DNA from: Chloroflexota bacterium
Lineage (GTDB): Bacteria > Chloroflexota > UBA6077 > JACCZL01
Length of the DNA stretch: 20,181 bases
Assembly: GCA_013695975.1 (NCBI GenBank)
Contig: JACCZL010000682.1
Span: forward strand, 1 to 20,181
Reading direction: 5' to 3'
Positions 6,569-14,700 of the stretch are shown here, one piece after another. A program made the translations under genes and the position numbers. Below the pieces are notes generated by a model. That model saw only the letters and a list, made by a program, of their open reading frames with translations. It had not been told where the DNA came from and did no database searches. Positions within the stretch are counted from its first letter, which is position 1. Each line of letters starts with the position of its first letter.

Positions 6569-7600
6569 ATGGCGTTGAAGGAGATGATCGTCAAGGTCGT
6601 CGAGGGGCGCTCGCTGCGGGAAACCGAGGCAGCTGAGGCCATGGCCGACATCGTCGAGGGGGTGGGCACCCCGGCCCAGATCGCCGCCTTCGTGGTCGCA
6701 CTCAGGATGAAGGGGGAGACGGCCGAGGAGATTGCCGGTCTGGCTCGAGTGATGCGGCGCCACGCTACCCGTGTCGACGTCGGGATGGACGTGGTCGACA
6801 TCGTCGGGACCGGAGGCGATGGGGCTCGCACCTTTAATATCTCGACGATCTCGGCGTTTGTCGTGGCCGCTGCCGGTGGCCGAGTCGCCAAACACGGCAA
6901 TCGGGGGGTCACCAGTGCCTGCGGCAGCGCCGACATCCTGGAAGCGCTGGGTGTGGCGATCGACTTGCCTCCGGAGGGCGTTGTCCGCTGCGTTCGCGAG
7001 ACAGGTTTCGGCTTTATGTTTGCGCCACTTTACCATCCGGCGATGCGGCACGCGGTTGTGCCTCGCCGAGAGATCGGCGTGCGGACCGTCTTCAATCTGC
7101 TGGGGCCGCTCACCAATCCAGCCGGCGCCGCTGCCCAGGTCACTGGTGTCGCGGCTGGGGAGGTGGCGCCGGCGATAGCCGAGGTCCATCGCCTGCTCGG
7201 TGCCCATCGGGCGCTGGTGGTCCACGGCGGTGACGGCCTCGACGAGCTGTCGATATTCGAAGTGACGCAGGTCTATGACGTGGCGGACGGTCAGGTCCGA
7301 TCGTACGAGGTCAGACCTGAGGATGTGGGCATAGAGCGGGCGTCGACCGATGCGATTCGCGGTGGCACTGTCGAAGTCAACCTGCAGCTTGCGCGCTCCG
7401 TTCTGGCTGGCGAGCCCGGGCCCCCGCGCGACGTCGTGCTGCTCAACGCGGCCGCCGGACTGGTCGTGGCCGAGCTCGTCGAGGACTTGAAAGCGGGGGT
7501 CGCGCTGGCCAGGGAGGTCATCGATTCTGGTAAGGCAAGGGCCACGCTCGAGCAGGTTCGGGCGCTCTCGTCGCGGCTTCGGGCTGAGGGGGATGCTTGA
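6569..7600 (+). CDS. trpD: Anthranilate phosphoribosyltransferase
   Basis: A 343-residue protein of the glycosyltransferase-family-3 phosphoribosyltransferase fold, which joins anthranilate to PRPP to give phosphoribosyl-anthranilate. The N-terminal helical domain ends before VDIVGTGGDGARTFNIST, where GTGGDG (80-85) binds the PRPP pyrophosphate. AKHGNR at 107-112 and SACGSADILEALG follow, and FMFAPLYHPAMRHAVVPRREIGVRTVFNLLGPLTNPA is the anthranilate-side signature. The ATG at 6569 has GAGG 7 bases upstream. No glutamine amidotransferase domain is fused. trpE and trpG, which make the substrate, are not in the window. Its stop overlaps the TTG start of trpC by four bases. Confidence 0.97.
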   Translation: MALKEMIVKVVEGRSLRETEAAEAMADIVEGVGTPAQIAAFVVALRMKGETAEEIAGLARVMRRHATRVDVGMDVVDIVGTGGDGARTFNISTISAFVVAAAGGRVAKHGNRGVTSACGSADILEALGVAIDLPPEGVVRCVRETGFGFMFAPLYHPAMRHAVVPRREIGVRTVFNLLGPLTNPAGAAAQVTGVAAGEVAPAIAEVHRLLGAHRALVVHGGDGLDELSIFEVTQVYDVADGQVRSYEVRPEDVGIERASTDAIRGGTVEVNLQLARSVLAGEPGPPRDVVLLNAAAGLVVAELVEDLKAGVALAREVIDSGKARATLEQVRALSSRLRAEGDA

Positions 7601-8406
7601 ACGTCCTCGACCAGATCCTGCGCCACAAGGCCGACGAGCTCGCCACGCGCAAGGCCCGCACGCCGTGGTCGAGCGTAGTCGAGCGCGCTGCGTCGGCCCC
7701 TCCGGCGCGGGACTTTCGCGGTGCGCTGGTGGGTCGGGACGTCGCGATCATCGCGGAAATCAAGCGCGTCTCGCCGGCCAGCGGACCGTTGCGGACCGAC
7801 CTCGATGCGCCGCGGCTCGCCTCGGGCTACGTCGCGGCCGGCGCTACCGCCGTTTCGGTGTTGACCGACGAGCGGTACTTTGGTGGCTCAGACGAGGACC
7901 TGGTCGCCGTTCGGGCGGCGATCGACGTGCCGGTCTTGCGCAAGGACTTTGTGCTCCATCCTTACCAGATCTATGAGGCACGGGCCCTTGGAGCGGACGC
8001 GGTCCTGTTGATCGTGGGCGCGCTCGACCGCGGCCGCCTCTCCGAGCTGCTCCAGCTAGCCGAGTCGCTCGGCATGGCCGCTCTGGTCGAGGTCCACGAC
8101 GAGCGGGAGCTCGAGGTTTCGACCAGAGTCGGTGCATCCCTCGTCGGCATCAACAATCGTGACCTCACCCGGATGGTGGTCGATCTCGAGACGACGATTC
8201 GACTCCGACCTCACGTCCCGTCCGGCGTGGTCGTCGTCAGCGAAAGCGGCATCAGGACGCCGGATCAGGTCCGTCGACTTGCTGACGTGCCCGTGGACGG
8301 CGTATTGGTCGGCGAGGCGCTGGTCACGGCGCCCGATCCCCAGCTACGGCTCCGCCAGATGCTGGCCGCCGGCCGCCGAGGGCTTCGAGTGGATGCACTC
8401 CGGTGA
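7597..8406 (+). CDS. trpC: Indole-3-glycerol-phosphate synthase
   Basis: A 269-residue TIM barrel that closes the ring of CdRP to make indole-3-glycerol phosphate. Key pieces in order: IIAEIKRVSPASGPL (Glu54 and Lys56 of the active site), VLTDERYFGGSDEDL, VLRKDFVLHPYQIYEARALGADAVLLI (the conserved Lys at about 116), ALVEVHDEREL with the catalytic Glu at about 165, GINNRDL, and VVSESGIRTPDQVRRL with the phosphate-binding turn. The TTG start at 7597 overlaps the trpD stop (TTGA), and the N-terminal helix MNVLDQILRHKADEL begins there as expected for the family. It is not fused to TrpF, whose gene follows separately. Confidence 0.97.
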   Translation: MNVLDQILRHKADELATRKARTPWSSVVERAASAPPARDFRGALVGRDVAIIAEIKRVSPASGPLRTDLDAPRLASGYVAAGATAVSVLTDERYFGGSDEDLVAVRAAIDVPVLRKDFVLHPYQIYEARALGADAVLLIVGALDRGRLSELLQLAESLGMAALVEVHDERELEVSTRVGASLVGINNRDLTRMVVDLETTIRLRPHVPSGVVVVSESGIRTPDQVRRLADVPVDGVLVGEALVTAPDPQLRLRQMLAAGRRGLRVDALR

Positions 8407-9047
8407 CGTACGTCAAGATCTGCGGCATCACGCAGCTCGAGCACGCCCGCCAGGCACTGGCCGCCGGAGCCGATTTTCTCGGCTTCGTGTTTTATCGTCC
8501 GAGTCGACGGTTCGTCGACCCGCTGTTGGCGGGTGAGATCATCGCACGCTGCCGAGCGGAGGCCGCGGTTGACCGACGGTGGTTGGCGGTCGGAGTGTTC
8601 GTGGACGAGCTGGTCGCGGACGCGAACACCGTTCTCGAGACGGCTGGACTCGACCTGGCCCAGCTCTGCGGCGATGAGGATGCGGATTATTGCCGCGCCC
8701 TCAGCCGCCCGGCGGTACGAGTCGTCCGCGTGCCGCCTGACGGCGCAGTGACCCGCCCCCTGCGCGCCGACATGCTCGGCGCCTCGCGGCTCCTGCTCGA
8801 CACTCAGGTCGGGGGCCACTTCGGGGGCACAGGAGAGACCTACCCGTGGCAGGCAGTACGGCACGTCGCTGAAGAGTGCTTCCTGGCGGGCGGCTTGACG
8901 CCGGCCAACGTGGGTGCGGCGATCACGGCAGCCGCCCCGTGGGGCGTCGACGTCAGCAGTGGGGTCGAGCGCGATGGCGTCAAGGACGCAACTCTGATTC
9001 GCGAGTTTATAGAAGAGGTGCGACGGATCGATGCAGCTACAGCTTAA
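8403..9047 (+). CDS. trpF: Phosphoribosylanthranilate isomerase
   Basis: A 214-residue TIM barrel that performs the Amadori rearrangement of PRA to CdRP. The N-terminal VKICGIT carries the catalytic Cys7, GADFLGFVFYRPSRRFV follows, and LLLDTQVGGHFGGTGETYPW contains the catalytic Asp133 and the GGTG loop. FLAGGLTPANV and GVDVSSGVERDGVKD bind phosphate. One oddity: the segment usually read as QLHGDE is QLCGDE here (residues 87-92), replacing a commonly conserved His by Cys. The GTG start at 8403 overlaps the trpC stop (GTGA). The 3' end overlaps trpB by 17 bases. Confidence 0.96.
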   Translation: MTYVKICGITQLEHARQALAAGADFLGFVFYRPSRRFVDPLLAGEIIARCRAEAAVDRRWLAVGVFVDELVADANTVLETAGLDLAQLCGDEDADYCRALSRPAVRVVRVPPDGAVTRPLRADMLGASRLLLDTQVGGHFGGTGETYPWQAVRHVAEECFLAGGLTPANVGAAITAAAPWGVDVSSGVERDGVKDATLIREFIEEVRRIDAATA

Positions 9048-10245
9048 TCGAGGCGCCGAGACGGTGACGGGACGAGTCGGGTACTTTGGGGACTTCGGCG
9101 GACAGTTCGTTCCAGAAGTCCTCATACCCGCGCTACAGGAGCTAGAGACGGCCTACGAGCAGGCCCAGCGGGATCCAGCCTTTCGCAACGAGTACGACCG
9201 GCTGGCCCGTGAGTACGTCGGCCGTCCGACTCCCCTATACGACGCCCGCCGCCTCTCAGCAGAGGTGGGGATGCGCGTCTTCCTCAAGCGAGAGGATCTC
9301 GCCCACACCGGGGCCCACAAGATCAACAATGCCCTCGGTCAGACGATGCTGGCCGACCGGATGGGCAAGCGGCGGATCATCGCCGAAACCGGAGCCGGGC
9401 AGCACGGTGTCGCGACGGCAACGATCTGCGCGATGCTCGGCCTGGACTGCATCGTCTACATGGGCGCTGAGGATGTCCGCCGGCAGGCGCTCAACGTCTA
9501 CCGCATGCAACTGCTCGGAGCCGAGGTACGCGAGGTGACCACTGGCACGCAGACCCTCAAGGACGCCATCAACGAGGCGATGCGCGACTGGGTCACCAAC
9601 GTGCGAACCACCTTCTACGTGCTCGGTTCGGCCGTTGGTCCCCACCCGTATCCGACCCTCGTGCGGGAGTTCCAGGGTGTGATCGGTACCGAGGCGCGAG
9701 CCCAGATTCTCGAGCAGGCCGGTCGGCTGCCCGACGCCGTGGTGGCGTGTGTCGGGGGCGGCAGCAATGCCATCGGGATGTTCGCCGGCTTTCTGCAAGA
9801 TCGGGACGTGCGACTGATCGGCGTCGAGGCGGGCGGGCGAGGCCATGCCTCGAGCGAGCACGCGGCAACGCTCGTGCATGGCCGTGTCGGCGTACTCCAC
9901 GGTGCCCGCTCGTACGTGCTGCAGGACGATGGTGGCCAGATTCTGGGGACCCACAGTGTCTCGGCGGGACTCGACTACCCGGGCGTTGGGCCCGAGCACT
10001 CCTACCTCAAGAGCATCGAGCGTGCGCGCTACGTCGCCGTCGACGACAGTGGTGCCCTTGGTGGATTTCGTCAGCTCTGCCGTCTCGAAGGGATCATCCC
10101 CGCGCTCGAGCCCGCTCATGCCCTCGCGTATCTACCCACCCTGGCCGAAGAGCTCGGTCGAGACCGGCTCGTTGTGGTGAACCTCTCGGGCCGCGGCGAC
10201 AAGGACATCGATTCGTACCGAACGGCCACCGGCGGCATGACGTGA
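9031..10245 (+). CDS. trpB: Tryptophan synthase beta subunit
   Basis: A 404-residue PLP enzyme that condenses indole with serine. It has the TrpB1-type N-terminus GRVGYFGDFGGQFVPEVL, the PLP Lys97 in HTGAHKINNALGQ, the catalytic Glu119 in AETGAGQHGVAT, and the phosphate-cup GGGSN at 242-246. The C-terminal part contains LSGRGDKDID. The N-terminus and the adjacent trpA indicate the canonical alpha2beta2 complex with indole channelling. The ATG at 9031 lies inside the last codons of trpF, and a GAGG about 12 bases upstream is rather far for a Shine-Dalgarno site, so coupling to trpF translation is likely. The stop overlaps the trpA start. Confidence 0.98.
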   Translation: MQLQLNRGAETVTGRVGYFGDFGGQFVPEVLIPALQELETAYEQAQRDPAFRNEYDRLAREYVGRPTPLYDARRLSAEVGMRVFLKREDLAHTGAHKINNALGQTMLADRMGKRRIIAETGAGQHGVATATICAMLGLDCIVYMGAEDVRRQALNVYRMQLLGAEVREVTTGTQTLKDAINEAMRDWVTNVRTTFYVLGSAVGPHPYPTLVREFQGVIGTEARAQILEQAGRLPDAVVACVGGGSNAIGMFAGFLQDRDVRLIGVEAGGRGHASSEHAATLVHGRVGVLHGARSYVLQDDGGQILGTHSVSAGLDYPGVGPEHSYLKSIERARYVAVDDSGALGGFRQLCRLEGIIPALEPAHALAYLPTLAEELGRDRLVVVNLSGRGDKDIDSYRTATGGMT

Positions 10246-11066
10246 CCCAGCCGTCGGATCGCCTCGCGCTGACCTTCTCGCGTCTGCGCTCGCTCGACCA
10301 GGTCGGCCTGTTTCCCTACCTCACGGTCGGCTTTCCGTCGCGGGCCCACGGGTTGGAGCTCTTGGAGGCGATCGCCGAGGCCGGCGCCGATGGCTTAGAG
10401 CTCGGTATCCCTTTTTCTGATCCCCTCGCCGATGGGGTCACGATGCAGCGGGCCAGCGCTCGCGCCCTGGAGCAGAAGGTCACCCTCGACGACGCGCTCG
10501 AGTTGGTGCGCCGTTTCCGTATCCATCACAACCTGCCGATCTCAATGATGAGTTACGTCAATCCATTGCTCGCGTATGGACTCGAGCGGCTCTGTCGTGA
10601 CGGGGCGTCGGCGGGCATCGATGGCCTCATCGTGCCCGACCTGCCGTTCGAAGAGTCGGCGCTGCTGGCCGGTTTGTGTGTGGATGCGGGGATCCACCTG
10701 ATCCAACTGGTGGCCCCGACAACTGGACCAGAGCGCCTTGCAGCGGTCTGCGAGCGTGCCTCCGGCTTTATCTACTGTGTGACCCTTGTCGGCACGACCG
10801 GTGCTCGAGCCACCCTGTCGTCGGAGCTTCCAGAGTTTCTCGCCGCCGTGCGGGCCGCCACCCGCGTCCCGCTCGTCGCCGGATTCGGAATCGCGACGCC
10901 CGCTCATGTCGCGGCGCTGGCGGATCAGGTTGATGGTGTCATCGTGGCCAGTGCGTTGGCCGACTTCATCGAGCAGTCGGAAGGCGCGGGTCTCCTCGCG
11001 GCAGTGGACGCTTTCATTCGAGATCTGAAAGCGTCGACCAAGAGACGGCTTCCGATCGATCGGTGA
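10242..11066 (+). CDS. trpA: Tryptophan synthase alpha subunit
   Basis: 274 residues, a TIM barrel that cleaves indole-3-glycerol phosphate to indole and glyceraldehyde-3-phosphate and hands indole to TrpB. YLTVGFP lies at 26-32 and LELGIPFSDPLADG holds the catalytic Glu53 and Asp64. MSYVNPLLAYG, GLIVPDLPFEE, the loop YCVTLVGTTGAR and VPLVAGFGIATPAHV follow in normal order. The frame is open far upstream inside trpB, but the family N-terminus and the GTGA overlap with the trpB stop fix the GTG at 10242 as the start. The stop overlaps the scpA start by four bases. Confidence 0.97.
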   Translation: MTQPSDRLALTFSRLRSLDQVGLFPYLTVGFPSRAHGLELLEAIAEAGADGLELGIPFSDPLADGVTMQRASARALEQKVTLDDALELVRRFRIHHNLPISMMSYVNPLLAYGLERLCRDGASAGIDGLIVPDLPFEESALLAGLCVDAGIHLIQLVAPTTGPERLAAVCERASGFIYCVTLVGTTGARATLSSELPEFLAAVRAATRVPLVAGFGIATPAHVAALADQVDGVIVASALADFIEQSEGAGLLAAVDAFIRDLKASTKRRLPIDR

Positions 11067-11812
11067 TCTTAGTTGCCGCGCCTGGTGGACCGACGATCCA
11101 CCTGGACCTGTTCGAAGGTCCGCTCGAGCTCCTGTTGAATCTCGTGGAGCGGCGACGTCTGCCGATTACCGAGGTCAGCCTGGCAACGGTCGCCGACCAG
11201 TACCTTTGTCAGGTCCGCGCGCTCGAGTCTGTCGATCCGCAGGCGCTCGCTGACTTTCTTCAGATGGCGGCACGGCTACTGCTCATCAAGTCGCGCGCGT
11301 TGTTACCGGTGCTGGTCTCGAGCAACGACGAGCGGGACGATCCTGCTGGACTGCTCGTCGAGCGGCTCGAGGCCTACCGGATCGTCAAGTTGCTCGCGGC
11401 CAGCCTGGCGGCTCGCGAGCAAATGAGTCCGGCGGCTTTCGTGCGGGGCCCGGTCGGAGGCAGCGTCGAGGTCTCGACGACCGAGGCGCTGGCCGCATTC
11501 CCACCCGATCTGCTGACGCGGCTGTTGAGGCAGGTCGAAGCGCGAGCGCCAGCTCCAGCTCAGCCCGCCACCGTGTTGGTCACGCGCGCTAGTGTCGCCG
11601 AGCGGATTCTGCACCTGCGAGAGCGCTTGACGGCGACCGAGGACGTCGCTTGGACCGATGTCGCGGGCGCCACGGTCGACACGACCGTGGCAACCCTACT
11701 CGCCGTGCTAGAGATGCTTCGTCGTGGCGAGCTAAGCGTCCACCAGGACACGCTGTTCGGTCCGATCACCCTGCGCGGCATCGACCAACCGCTGCCCATG
11801 CTGCCTGCGTAG
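11063..11812 (+). CDS. scpA: Segregation and condensation protein A
   Basis: A 249-residue kleisin of the bacterial SMC-ScpAB condensin. The N-terminal signature IHLDLFEGPLELLLNLVERRRLPITEVSLATVADQYL at about 12-48 binds the SMC neck, and ADFLQMAARLLLIKSRALLP follows. The C-terminal winged-helix part, near VTLLAVLEMLRRGELSVHQDTLFGPI, would bind the SMC cap. ScpA links the SMC heads and needs ScpB, whose gene usually follows directly; here the next gene is on the opposite strand, so scpB is elsewhere. The GTG start overlaps the trpA stop (GTGA), placing scpA last in the Trp-controlled transcript unless an internal promoter exists. Confidence 0.93.
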   Translation: MILVAAPGGPTIHLDLFEGPLELLLNLVERRRLPITEVSLATVADQYLCQVRALESVDPQALADFLQMAARLLLIKSRALLPVLVSSNDERDDPAGLLVERLEAYRIVKLLAASLAAREQMSPAAFVRGPVGGSVEVSTTEALAAFPPDLLTRLLRQVEARAPAPAQPATVLVTRASVAERILHLRERLTATEDVAWTDVAGATVDTTVATLLAVLEMLRRGELSVHQDTLFGPITLRGIDQPLPMLPA

Positions 11813-11821
11813 CCATTCGAC

Positions 11822-11848
11822 GACAGCGTCCGAGCGGCGGACGCTGTC
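11822..11848. terminator. Bidirectional hairpin between convergent operons
   Basis: GACAGCGTCCG (11822-11832) and CGGACGCTGTC (11838-11848) are perfect 11-base reverse complements around AGCGG. The hairpin begins ten bases after the scpA stop and touches the stop codon of the leftward DUF512 gene, so it can serve both transcripts. There is no T-run on either side. Confidence 0.75.
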
Positions 11849-13271
11849 ATCCCACCGAAGCGGTGATGAGCTCGCTCGCCGTACTCGCCAGCCGGATCGC
11901 GACCCCGCTCGCCTCCTCCAGTGTCGCGACGCTCCACTCATCGAGCGTCCGCTCACCGTCGTGGCCGAACGCGCTCCTCGGGAGTATCGCCAGGTCCAGC
12001 CCGCTGCCCGCCAGCGTTGTCGCGACATCCCGCCCGCTCATCAGGCCGGACACCCCGATCGAACGACCAAAGAGTGTGTTCTCGACGACGTGTACCGATA
12101 CGTCGAGATTCTCGACCGCGCTCGCGTCCGCGGCCATCGCCTCGAGCGCCACGCGGGCCGCCCTACCACACAGCCAGCCAACCCGCCGCGGCTCGAGCAG
12201 CCCCGACGGGAGATGACGACGCGCCCGTCGCCAGTCCCCCAGCATCACCCGCGTCAGCCCCACCCCATTCTGAAGCTGCGGAAAACCGTCGTAAAACGCC
12301 TCGCCGGGCAAGCGCCGTTCCGCTATCAAGAACAACTCGTCGCTCGGGTAAACAAACCCACGTCCTAGCCGCCGGCGAAAGTGTCGGTGCCACCCCACCA
12401 GGCTGTCCACGACCCTGCCCGCCTCGTCCGCTTGAACGGCTCTGATCTCTCGTACTCGGAGGTGGTCGCTGATACCGACTGGTACGACCGCGACCGACTC
12501 CACGACGTGGTCGCGCTCCGCCAGCTCGAAGATCGTCTGCTCGAGGGTCTGGCCGTCGTTGAGGCCCGGACACAGCACCACCTGGGCATGCACAGTGATG
12601 CCGGCCGCGCCGAGACGATCGAGCTGGGGCAAGATCGGCGAGGCGCCAGGATGGGCGAGCAAGCGGGCCCGCACGCCAGGGTCCGTGGCGTGGACCGAGA
12701 CACGCAGCGGCGAAAGCCGCTGATAGCAGATCCGCCGCCAGTCGTCCTCAGCAAGATTGGTCAGCGTGAGAAAGTTGCCGAACAAGAACGAGTAGCGGTA
12801 ATCGTCGTCGCGGATGTAGAGGGTGCGCCGCAATCCCTTGGGCAGGCCGCGGATAAAGCAGAACTCACAATTGTTGTTGCATTGGCGCAGGCCATCAAAC
12901 GTGGGCTGTTGAAACTCGATCCCCAAATCGGGGTCACTGTCAAACTCCACCCGCGCCGTCGCGGCCACCCCCTCGCGAACGTAGTCGACCGCGACGAACT
13001 GCCTTCCGTCGATTTGATACTGGACATCGATGAGATCGCGCGGCACGATCCCGTCGATGGCGACGACGCGATCGCCCGCCTCGAGACCGGCACGCGCCGC
13101 TGGGCTCGCCGCGCGAACGGCCACGACCACCCCACCGAGCTCCTCCATGACCGACCGACCGACCCCGAGCGATTCTCCGCTCGGCACCGCCAGGGTGATC
13201 AACGGCTCGCTCGCGGGACTTGGCGTCCCAACGGCGCTGACCTGAAGCTCTATCGCGCCTCGATCGTTCAC
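11847..13271 (-). CDS. DUF512 protein: PDZ domain plus radical-SAM-like iron-sulfur domain
   Basis: 474 residues. An N-terminal PDZ-like segment (about 45-100: GGVVVAVRAASPAARAGLEAGDRVVAIDG) precedes a CX3CX2C cluster at Cys131, Cys135 and Cys138 (CNNNCEFCF) within the highly conserved block continuing IRGLPKGLRR, LYIRDDDYRYSFLFGNFLTLTNL. This block is the hallmark of the DUF512 family, whose members are annotated as iron-sulfur proteins of unknown reaction. The CX3CX2C spacing is that of radical-SAM enzymes; whether it cleaves SAM is not established here. The GTG start overlaps the cmk stop (GTGA). A later ATG at 13148, just before the PDZ segment, is possible but has no Shine-Dalgarno sequence. 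It is the last gene of the rplS-to-DUF512 run. Confidence 0.9.
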   Translation of the reverse strand: MNDRGAIELQVSAVGTPSPASEPLITLAVPSGESLGVGRSVMEELGGVVVAVRAASPAARAGLEAGDRVVAIDGIVPRDLIDVQYQIDGRQFVAVDYVREGVAATARVEFDSDPDLGIEFQQPTFDGLRQCNNNCEFCFIRGLPKGLRRTLYIRDDDYRYSFLFGNFLTLTNLAEDDWRRICYQRLSPLRVSVHATDPGVRARLLAHPGASPILPQLDRLGAAGITVHAQVVLCPGLNDGQTLEQTIFELAERDHVVESVAVVPVGISDHLRVREIRAVQADEAGRVVDSLVGWHRHFRRRLGRGFVYPSDELFLIAERRLPGEAFYDGFPQLQNGVGLTRVMLGDWRRARRHLPSGLLEPRRVGWLCGRAARVALEAMAADASAVENLDVSVHVVENTLFGRSIGVSGLMSGRDVATTLAGSGLDLAILPRSAFGHDGERTLDEWSVATLEEASGVAIRLASTASELITASVG

Positions 13272-13969
13272 GCGGAAACCCTCGGCCGACGGCCGCGTCG
13301 CTGCTCGATCAGGCCCACGATCTGGTCGACGACCTGCTCCACGGTCAGCCCCTCCGTGTCGATCGTCGCCGCATCGGCGGCGACGGTCAGGGGTGCGATG
13401 GCACGGGAGGCATCGATCCCGTCTCGCCGCTCGATCGAAACCAGGACCCGTGCCAGGTCCTCAACTGGTCCCCCCTCCTGTTGGAGTCGGCGCCGAGCCC
13501 GCTCTGATGGGCTGGCGTCGAGGAAGACTTTGAGATCGGCAGCCGGAAGGACCACTGTCCCGATGTCCCGCCCCACCATCACCGTACCTGTACCCTGCAC
13601 CTGGCGACGTTGCAGATCGATCAGGCCGTGGCGCACCGCCGCTGAGGCAGCAACTTGCGAGACGATGCCATCGACCTCAGGTGTGCGGAGAGATGGCGTT
13701 ATGTCGCCTCCGCCGAGCAAGACGTCGTGCTGGCGGCCATCCCCGACCGTTGGCGGGCGCACCAGGATGTCGACACTCGTCACCAGCCGAGCAAGCGCCC
13801 CCTCGTCGAGAAGATCGATCCCAGCACGACGTGCTGCCACCGCGATGGCGCGATAGAGGACCCCGGTATCGAAGTAGAAGTAGCCAAGCCGCGAGGCCAG
13901 CCGCTCCCCGACGGTGCTCTTTCCAGCCCCGGCCGGACCGTCGAGGGCGACGACGAAGGGGCCGCTCAC
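13268..13969 (-). CDS. cmk: Cytidylate kinase
   Basis: A 233-residue P-loop kinase that phosphorylates CMP and dCMP. The Walker A GPAGAGKST is at residues 11-19, the NMP-binding FYFDTGVLYRA at about 31-41, MVGRDIGTVVLP follows in the middle, then the lid region with ERARRRLQQEG, and the C-terminal block RDGIDASRAIAPLTVAADAATIDT. These are the family's usual elements, although the CMP-binding insert is fairly divergent. The GTG start overlaps the rluB stop and the stop overlaps the next GTG, so the gene is translationally coupled on both sides. Confidence 0.95.
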   Translation of the reverse strand: MSGPFVVALDGPAGAGKSTVGERLASRLGYFYFDTGVLYRAIAVAARRAGIDLLDEGALARLVTSVDILVRPPTVGDGRQHDVLLGGGDITPSLRTPEVDGIVSQVAASAAVRHGLIDLQRRQVQGTGTVMVGRDIGTVVLPAADLKVFLDASPSERARRRLQQEGGPVEDLARVLVSIERRDGIDASRAIAPLTVAADAATIDTEGLTVEQVVDQIVGLIEQRRGRRPRVSA

Positions 13970-14700
13970 GCGGGGAGACCCCTCAACCGAGCGACCTCAT
14001 CGCCACGCAGGCGGCGCCAGGCCCCTGGCGCCAGCCTGTCGAGCTCGAGCCCATCGATCCTCGTGCGGACCAGTCGCAGAATCTCCACCTGGACAACCTC
14101 GGCCATTCGACGGATCTGGCGGTTCCGTCCCTGATGCAGGACGAACCGCAGCCAGGTACCCCCACGCTCTTGCCCGAGCAGCGTCACATGGGCGGGCACG
14201 ACGCGCTCGCCATCGAGCGGCAAGCCACTTCGCAAGCGCTCGAGCACGCTGTCGCGGATCGATCCCCGCACGAGGACGTGATACTCTTTCTCGACGCCAT
14301 GACGCGGGTGGGTCAACCGAAACGCCAGGTCGCCGTCGTCGGTCAGCAGGAGCAGCCCCTCCGAATCGTAGTCCAATCGCCCCACAGGGTAGAGCCGTTT
14401 ACTGCTCGGCACCAGTTCGACGACAGTACGGCGACCTTCTGGATCGGCCACCGTCGACACTACGCCGCGCGGCTTGTGCAGCGCGACAGTGGTCGAGGCG
14501 CCCGCCGGCGCGATGGTACGACCGTCGATCTCGACGCGGTCCGTCCCCTCGCTGACCAACGTGCCCGGCCGCTCGACGACAGTGCCGTTGACCCGAACCC
14601 GCCCCGCCGCGATCAGTCGCTCGGCCGCCCGTCGGGATAAAGCACCACCGCGGGCGAGGTACTTTTGCAGGCGCTCAGGCGGCACGCCAGGCTGGTTCAC
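13966..14700 (-). CDS. rluB: rRNA pseudouridine synthase, RluB/RsuA family
   Basis: 244 residues. An N-terminal S4 RNA-binding domain (about 9-65, with RLQKYLARGGALSRRAAERLI and GRVRVNG) is followed by the pseudouridine synthase domain. The catalytic Asp110 is in VGRLDYDSEGLLLLT, and KEYHVLV and LHQGRNRQIRRM are further signatures. It isomerises a uridine in rRNA, probably in 23S if it is RluB; RsuA (16S) or RluE/F members cannot be excluded from the sequence alone. The GTG start overlaps the stop of the upstream carboxypeptidase by four bases, and its stop overlaps cmk. The rluB-cmk pair is common in many phyla. Confidence 0.92.
   Translation of the reverse strand: MNQPGVPPERLQKYLARGGALSRRAAERLIAAGRVRVNGTVVERPGTLVSEGTDRVEIDGRTIAPAGASTTVALHKPRGVVSTVADPEGRRTVVELVPSSKRLYPVGRLDYDSEGLLLLTDDGDLAFRLTHPRHGVEKEYHVLVRGSIRDSVLERLRSGLPLDGERVVPAHVTLLGQERGGTWLRFVLHQGRNRQIRRMAEVVQVEILRLVRTRIDGLELDRLAPGAWRRLRGDEVARLRGLPA

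Noticed and set aside
6555..6578. Mini-frame M-R-Q-S-R-W-R ahead of trpD as a Trp leader peptide
   Set aside because: It has one Trp codon only, overlaps the trpD start, and no attenuator hairpins follow; the T-box already explains Trp control.
9747..10241. Upstream extension of the trpA reading frame to 439 residues
   Set aside because: It overlaps trpB in another frame with arginine-rich low-complexity sequence; the family N-terminus and the GTGA overlap place the trpA start at 10242.
12381..13856. 491-codon open frame opposite the DUF512 and cmk genes, and other long antisense frames
   Set aside because: High GC leaves antisense frames open. The translations are rich in Arg, Pro, His and Gln, match nothing, and lie over well-supported genes.
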